NCBI GenBank assembly: GCA_045631205.1
Contig: JAZQUI010000012.1
Span: 1 to 64,000, forward strand
Direction: 5' to 3'
Length of the DNA: 64,000 nt
Origin: HGM04593 sp045631205
Lineage (GTDB): Bacteria; Bacteroidota; Bacteroidia; Bacteroidales; Bacteroidaceae
Numbering within the stretch: the first letter of the stretch is position 1; every line of letters begins with the position of its first letter. A model generated the notes under the pieces. That model did not search any database. It had not been told where the DNA came from and saw only the letters and a program-made list of their open reading frames with translations. The translations under genes were made by a program, and so were the position numbers. Below are positions 61,376-64,000 of the stretch, piece by piece.

Positions 61376-61667
61376 AATATATCGGTTTTAAAGTTATTCT
61401 TGTGCTTGTGTGCGGTAGCTCTGTCGCAACACTTTTACAAAATACGGCAAAATATTTTAAATAAGCAACCTCTTGCGTTTTTTTATTGCATATATGTGGC
61501 TTGTTGTTTCGGCATGTGAACAAAAAGCCTGCGATTTCATTTTATAAGTACGGTGCTTTTCCAAAATCTGCTATCAGGCACCGAGGTCTGTGTGTGGTTG
61601 ATGTGTGATGACGAAACAGGCCCGGGCGGGCAAAAAATGTGTCCGCCCGTTGTTTTTTTGTAAAATA
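61376..61667 (+). other. Intergenic region with candidate small RNA and terminator
   Basis: A plus-strand terminator-like hairpin (stem 61623-61629/61643-61649, followed by a T-run) lies here although no plus-strand gene precedes it. Upstream are a 6-bp hairpin (61551-61556/61578-61583) and a closing pair gcctg/caggc (61527-61531/61617-61621). A weak promoter-like TTTT-19 nt-TTGTTTCG lies at 61481-61511. Together these could be a small RNA of about 140 nt (about 61518-61660). No protein-coding frame is convincing. Confidence 0.35.
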
Positions 61668-61698
61668 TTGTATTTTCTGCTCTTTCTTTGTATCTTCG
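61668..61698 (+). promoter_or_regulatory. Promoter of the amino-sugar locus
   Basis: TTGT (61668-61671), a 19-nt spacer, TATCTTCG (61691-61698), about 45 nt before the first gene. Confidence 0.7.
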
Positions 61699-61744
61699 CA
61701 TAGTATAATGTGCCGGTGTAATAAAAGGCCACATTTTACGTTAA

Positions 61745-62137
61745 ATGAGTATGGATGATATAAAGACATATAAAGACCCGCGCGGCTGTCTTACAATAGC
61801 CGAGGAGATGGGCAACGTGCCTTTCCCAATATCTCGCGTGTACTGGATATACGATGTACCGCCAGGAGTGGAACGTGGCTTTCACGCAAACAAGCTCTCT
61901 TATCAGTATCTTGTTGCGGTAAACGGCAGCGTGGATATTTGCCTGGAAGACAAGAATGGTCGCCGAAACTATCATCTTTGCTCGCGCTCGAAGGGGCTTC
62001 TCGTGCCACCCGAAACCTGGAACGAACTCACCAACTTCTCACCCGACGCGGTGTTGTTGGTGTTTGCATCGCACACTTATGACCCTTCGACTTATATAAA
62101 TTCTCACGACGAGTTTTTAGAATATGTAAACCGATGA
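61745..62137 (+). CDS. fdtA: WxcM-like dTDP-4-oxo-6-deoxy-sugar 3,4-ketoisomerase (FdtA/QdtA family)
   Basis: The 130-residue cupin protein of the FdtA/QdtA (WxcM-like) family has the pattern DPRGCLTIAEE, then RVYWIYDVPPGVERGFHANKLSYQYLVAVNGSVD (active-site His residues), and a LLVPPETWNEL segment. It moves the keto group from C4 to C3 of dTDP-4-oxo-6-deoxy-glucose, which commits the sugar to a 3-amino product. Start at 61745 or, two codons on, 61751. It overlaps the next gene by four bases. Whether the product is Fuc3N or Qui3N type cannot be decided. Confidence 0.85.
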   Translation: MSMDDIKTYKDPRGCLTIAEEMGNVPFPISRVYWIYDVPPGVERGFHANKLSYQYLVAVNGSVDICLEDKNGRRNYHLCSRSKGLLVPPETWNELTNFSPDAVLLVFASHTYDPSTYINSHDEFLEYVNR

Positions 62138-63111
62138 GCAACAACGCAAAAGAGATTTTGACCGTTCACCGTTACGATGCTTCGTTGCGTGAAGAATGGG
62201 ATGCCTTTGCCGCTGAGTGCAAGAACTTTACATTTCTTTTTCTGCGCGGATACATAGACTATAATCCTCGTTTCACCGACCACTCCCTTCTCTTTCGTCG
62301 CGGTGGTAAGCTTGTGGCTCTGTTGCCGGCTTGCATCGATGGTGACATTCTCGCCTCGCACGGCGGGCTCACCTATGGTGGTTTCCTTGTGAAAAAGGAT
62401 GCAACTATTGCCGATATTGCCGATGCTTTTTCGGCTTTGCGCAGTTATCTCAAAAAGAAGACCTCGGTCACAAAGATAAAATACAGCCCGGTACCGCATA
62501 CTTATGCCACATACCCGGCCGAAGAGGAACTTTATATGCTCTTCCGTTACGATGCCCGCCTTGTGGCACGTCGCATATCGTCGGTAGTGTGGCAGAAAGA
62601 GGCTCTGCCGTTCAGCACTCTGCGCCGTCGTAAAGTTAAGGTTGCACAGAAAGCCGGTTTTACCATTATTGCCGACAATGATTTTGCAGCCTTTTGGGCT
62701 GTGTTGCAGGAAAATCTGCAAAAAGTATATAATGCCGCGCCGGTACACTCGCTTGCCGAAATTGAACTGCTTGCCGGTCGCTTTCCCGAAAATATAAAAC
62801 TCTTCCGTGTGGTCGACAATGCGGGCGAAACAGTTGCCGGTACTGTAATTTATGTTACCGGTCGTGTGGCGCGTGTGCAATATATAGGCTCTGTTGACAA
62901 AGGGCGCGAGAATGGTGCGCTCGATATTCTTTTCGATTATCTTCTGCATAGCGAGTATGCCGAAAAGGAGTACTTCGACTTTGGAACATCGGTTGAAGAG
63001 GGTGGCCGGGTGCTTAACAAGGGACTAATCTTTCAGAAAGAGGGTTTCGGTGGGCGTGCCGTGGTATATGACTCTTACGAACTTGATATAAAAAACATAC
63101 CCAATGATTAA
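62134..63111 (+). CDS. GNAT/FemAB-like acyltransferase
   Basis: The 325-residue protein has two GNAT-like halves, as in FemAB aminoacyltransferases and related BioF2-like acetyltransferases. Features include FAAECKNFTFLFLRGYIDYNPRFTDHSLLF at the start, a KIKYSPVPHTYATYPAEEELYML middle and a late QYIGSVDKGRENGALDILFDYLL then FDFGTSVEEGG block. It lies between ketoisomerase and aminotransferase genes with overlapping ends, so it probably N-acylates the 3-amino sugar they make. The acyl donor is unknown. Confidence 0.75.
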   Translation: MSNNAKEILTVHRYDASLREEWDAFAAECKNFTFLFLRGYIDYNPRFTDHSLLFRRGGKLVALLPACIDGDILASHGGLTYGGFLVKKDATIADIADAFSALRSYLKKKTSVTKIKYSPVPHTYATYPAEEELYMLFRYDARLVARRISSVVWQKEALPFSTLRRRKVKVAQKAGFTIIADNDFAAFWAVLQENLQKVYNAAPVHSLAEIELLAGRFPENIKLFRVVDNAGETVAGTVIYVTGRVARVQYIGSVDKGRENGALDILFDYLLHSEYAEKEYFDFGTSVEEGGRVLNKGLIFQKEGFGGRAVVYDSYELDIKNIPND

Positions 63112-64000
63112 ATATTTCGACCTGCAACTCGTTAACAACTCCTTTGAGCCACAACTCTCCCAAGAGGTTGCAAAAGTGGTGCAGAGCGGCTGGTATCTGC
63201 AAGGTACTGCAAACAAGGCCTTTGAAGAGGCTTTTGCTGCTTATTGCGGCGTGCGTTATTGTGTGGGTGTGGGTAACGGGCTCGACGCTCTCACTCTTGT
63301 GTTGCGTGCATATATGGAACTTGGTGTTATGAGCGAGGGCGATGAGGTTATTGTGCCTGCAAATACCTATATAGCATCTATTCTTGCAGTTGTGCGTGCT
63401 GGGCTTGTTCCTGTTTTTTGTGAGCCTTGTGCAGCAACCTGCAACATCGATGTTGATAAAATTGAATCTCTTGTAACCGAAAAGACAAGAGCAATACTTC
63501 CCGTGCACCTTTATGGTCGTGCCGTGGATATGGCTCCGCTTATGTATGTTGCAAAAAGATATTCCCTAAAAGTCCTGGAAGATTGTGCCCAGGCTCACGG
63601 TGCAATGTGTGACGGCCGTCGCGTGGGTGCAATTGGCGACGCTGCAGGTTTCAGCTTTTATCCGGCAAAGAATCTGGGTGCATTGGGCGATGGCGGTGCT
63701 GTTACCACCAACGATGCTGAACTTGCGGCTGCTGTTCGTGCAATTGCCAATTATGGTTCGGCAAAAAAATATGTGAACATCTATAAAGGTATAAACAGTC
63801 GTCTCGATGAATTGCAGGCGGCGGCATTGCTGGTGAAACTTCCCCGTCTCGATGCCGATAACGACAAGCGTCGTGCCATAGCCCGCCGCTATCGTGCCGA
63901 AATAAAGAATCCACTTGTATCTATGCTCCCGACCGGCGATGAGGCTGCCAATGTGTATCACATTTTCCCTGTTTTCACAGAGTATCGTGAGGCTCTTCAG
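63104..64000 (+). CDS. fdtB: DegT/DnrJ/EryC1/StrS aminotransferase (partial at window end)
   Basis: From ATG 63104, overlapping the previous gene by 8 bases, the open frame runs to the window edge (299 codons). It is a PLP-dependent sugar aminotransferase of the DegT/DnrJ family. The N-terminus has SGWYLQGTANKAFEEAFAAYCG and VGVGNGLDALTLVLRA, then DEVIVPANTYIASILAV and HLYGRAVDM. The PLP lysine lies in FYPAKNLGALGDGGA near residue 188, with the conserved EDCAQAHGA Asp before it. With the upstream ketoisomerase it would make a dTDP-3-amino-3,6-dideoxyhexose (FdtB or QdtB role), a surface polysaccharide building block. The 3' end is outside the window. Confidence 0.88.
   Translation, partial: MIKYFDLQLVNNSFEPQLSQEVAKVVQSGWYLQGTANKAFEEAFAAYCGVRYCVGVGNGLDALTLVLRAYMELGVMSEGDEVIVPANTYIASILAVVRAGLVPVFCEPCAATCNIDVDKIESLVTEKTRAILPVHLYGRAVDMAPLMYVAKRYSLKVLEDCAQAHGAMCDGRRVGAIGDAAGFSFYPAKNLGALGDGGAVTTNDAELAAAVRAIANYGSAKKYVNIYKGINSRLDELQAAALLVKLPRLDADNDKRRAIARRYRAEIKNPLVSMLPTGDEAANVYHIFPVFTEYREALQ

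Overview
The window looks like a chromosome segment of a Bacteroidales bacterium (phylum Bacteroidota); I cannot name the genus. The evidence is of two kinds. First, promoters: many genes start just after a TT(T/G)n box, a constant 19-nt spacer and a TAnnTTTG or TAnnTTCG box, which is the Bacteroidota primary-sigma architecture. Second, lineage-typical genes: a MurF-Alr fusion next to a GSCFA protein, a class 3 fructose-bisphosphatase, a long three-domain IspG, a free-standing MetH activation domain, an S46 dipeptidyl-peptidase, a lipoprotein glutaminyl cyclase, and surface proteins ending in the short IYDLxGxxV...KGxYIxxxKK tail.

Positions 1-7512 are an AT-rich accessory island, cut by the left window edge. 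It begins with a long rod-like structured RNA resembling 6S RNA (about 445-640) behind a good promoter. Thirteen co-oriented small genes follow, mostly unrecognised. They include two TerB-like proteins, a lipoprotein, an M23 peptidase overlapping a CHAP/NlpC-like cysteine peptidase, a decayed copy of the M23 3' end fused in front of a four-helix membrane protein, and a DUF2233-like exported protein. The island stops at the 3' half of a tRNA-Pro(GGG) gene (7467-7512) that keeps its terminator but has no 5' half, which is the scar left by integration into a tRNA gene.

From 7874 the window is ordinary chromosome. It holds alanine dehydrogenase; two giant secreted proteins (an SGNH esterase-sialidase fusion and a BspA-LRR/discoidin/CotH/dockerin protein); xpt; an S46 peptidase; plsC; pyrC with the MetH activation domain; HIT and greA; a thioredoxin-fold lipoprotein without its cysteines; pnp; ddh; a sodium symporter; murF-alr with GSCFA; dxs-trkA-trkH; a two-gene ATPase plus DUF4435 (TOPRIM-like) module that resembles the PARIS anti-phage system; a TGS-uridine kinase and rpoN; fbp-purE-ispG; an ECF-type sigma factor; cysS-glutaminyl cyclase-sufE; ldcA; a U32 protein; dus; two tandem paralogous membrane proteins with a third, broken relative nearby; an acyltransferase; and finally the start of a dTDP-3-amino-sugar locus (3,4-ketoisomerase, acyltransferase, aminotransferase) running off the right edge.

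The most interesting points are the island and its tRNA scar, the reshuffled cell-wall hydrolase cassette in it, the 6S-like RNA, the PARIS-like pair in core sequence, the esterase-sialidase fusion carrying a second SGNH domain that has lost its catalytic residues, and a candidate small RNA before the amino-sugar locus. All homology statements are from reading the sequences; no database search was run.
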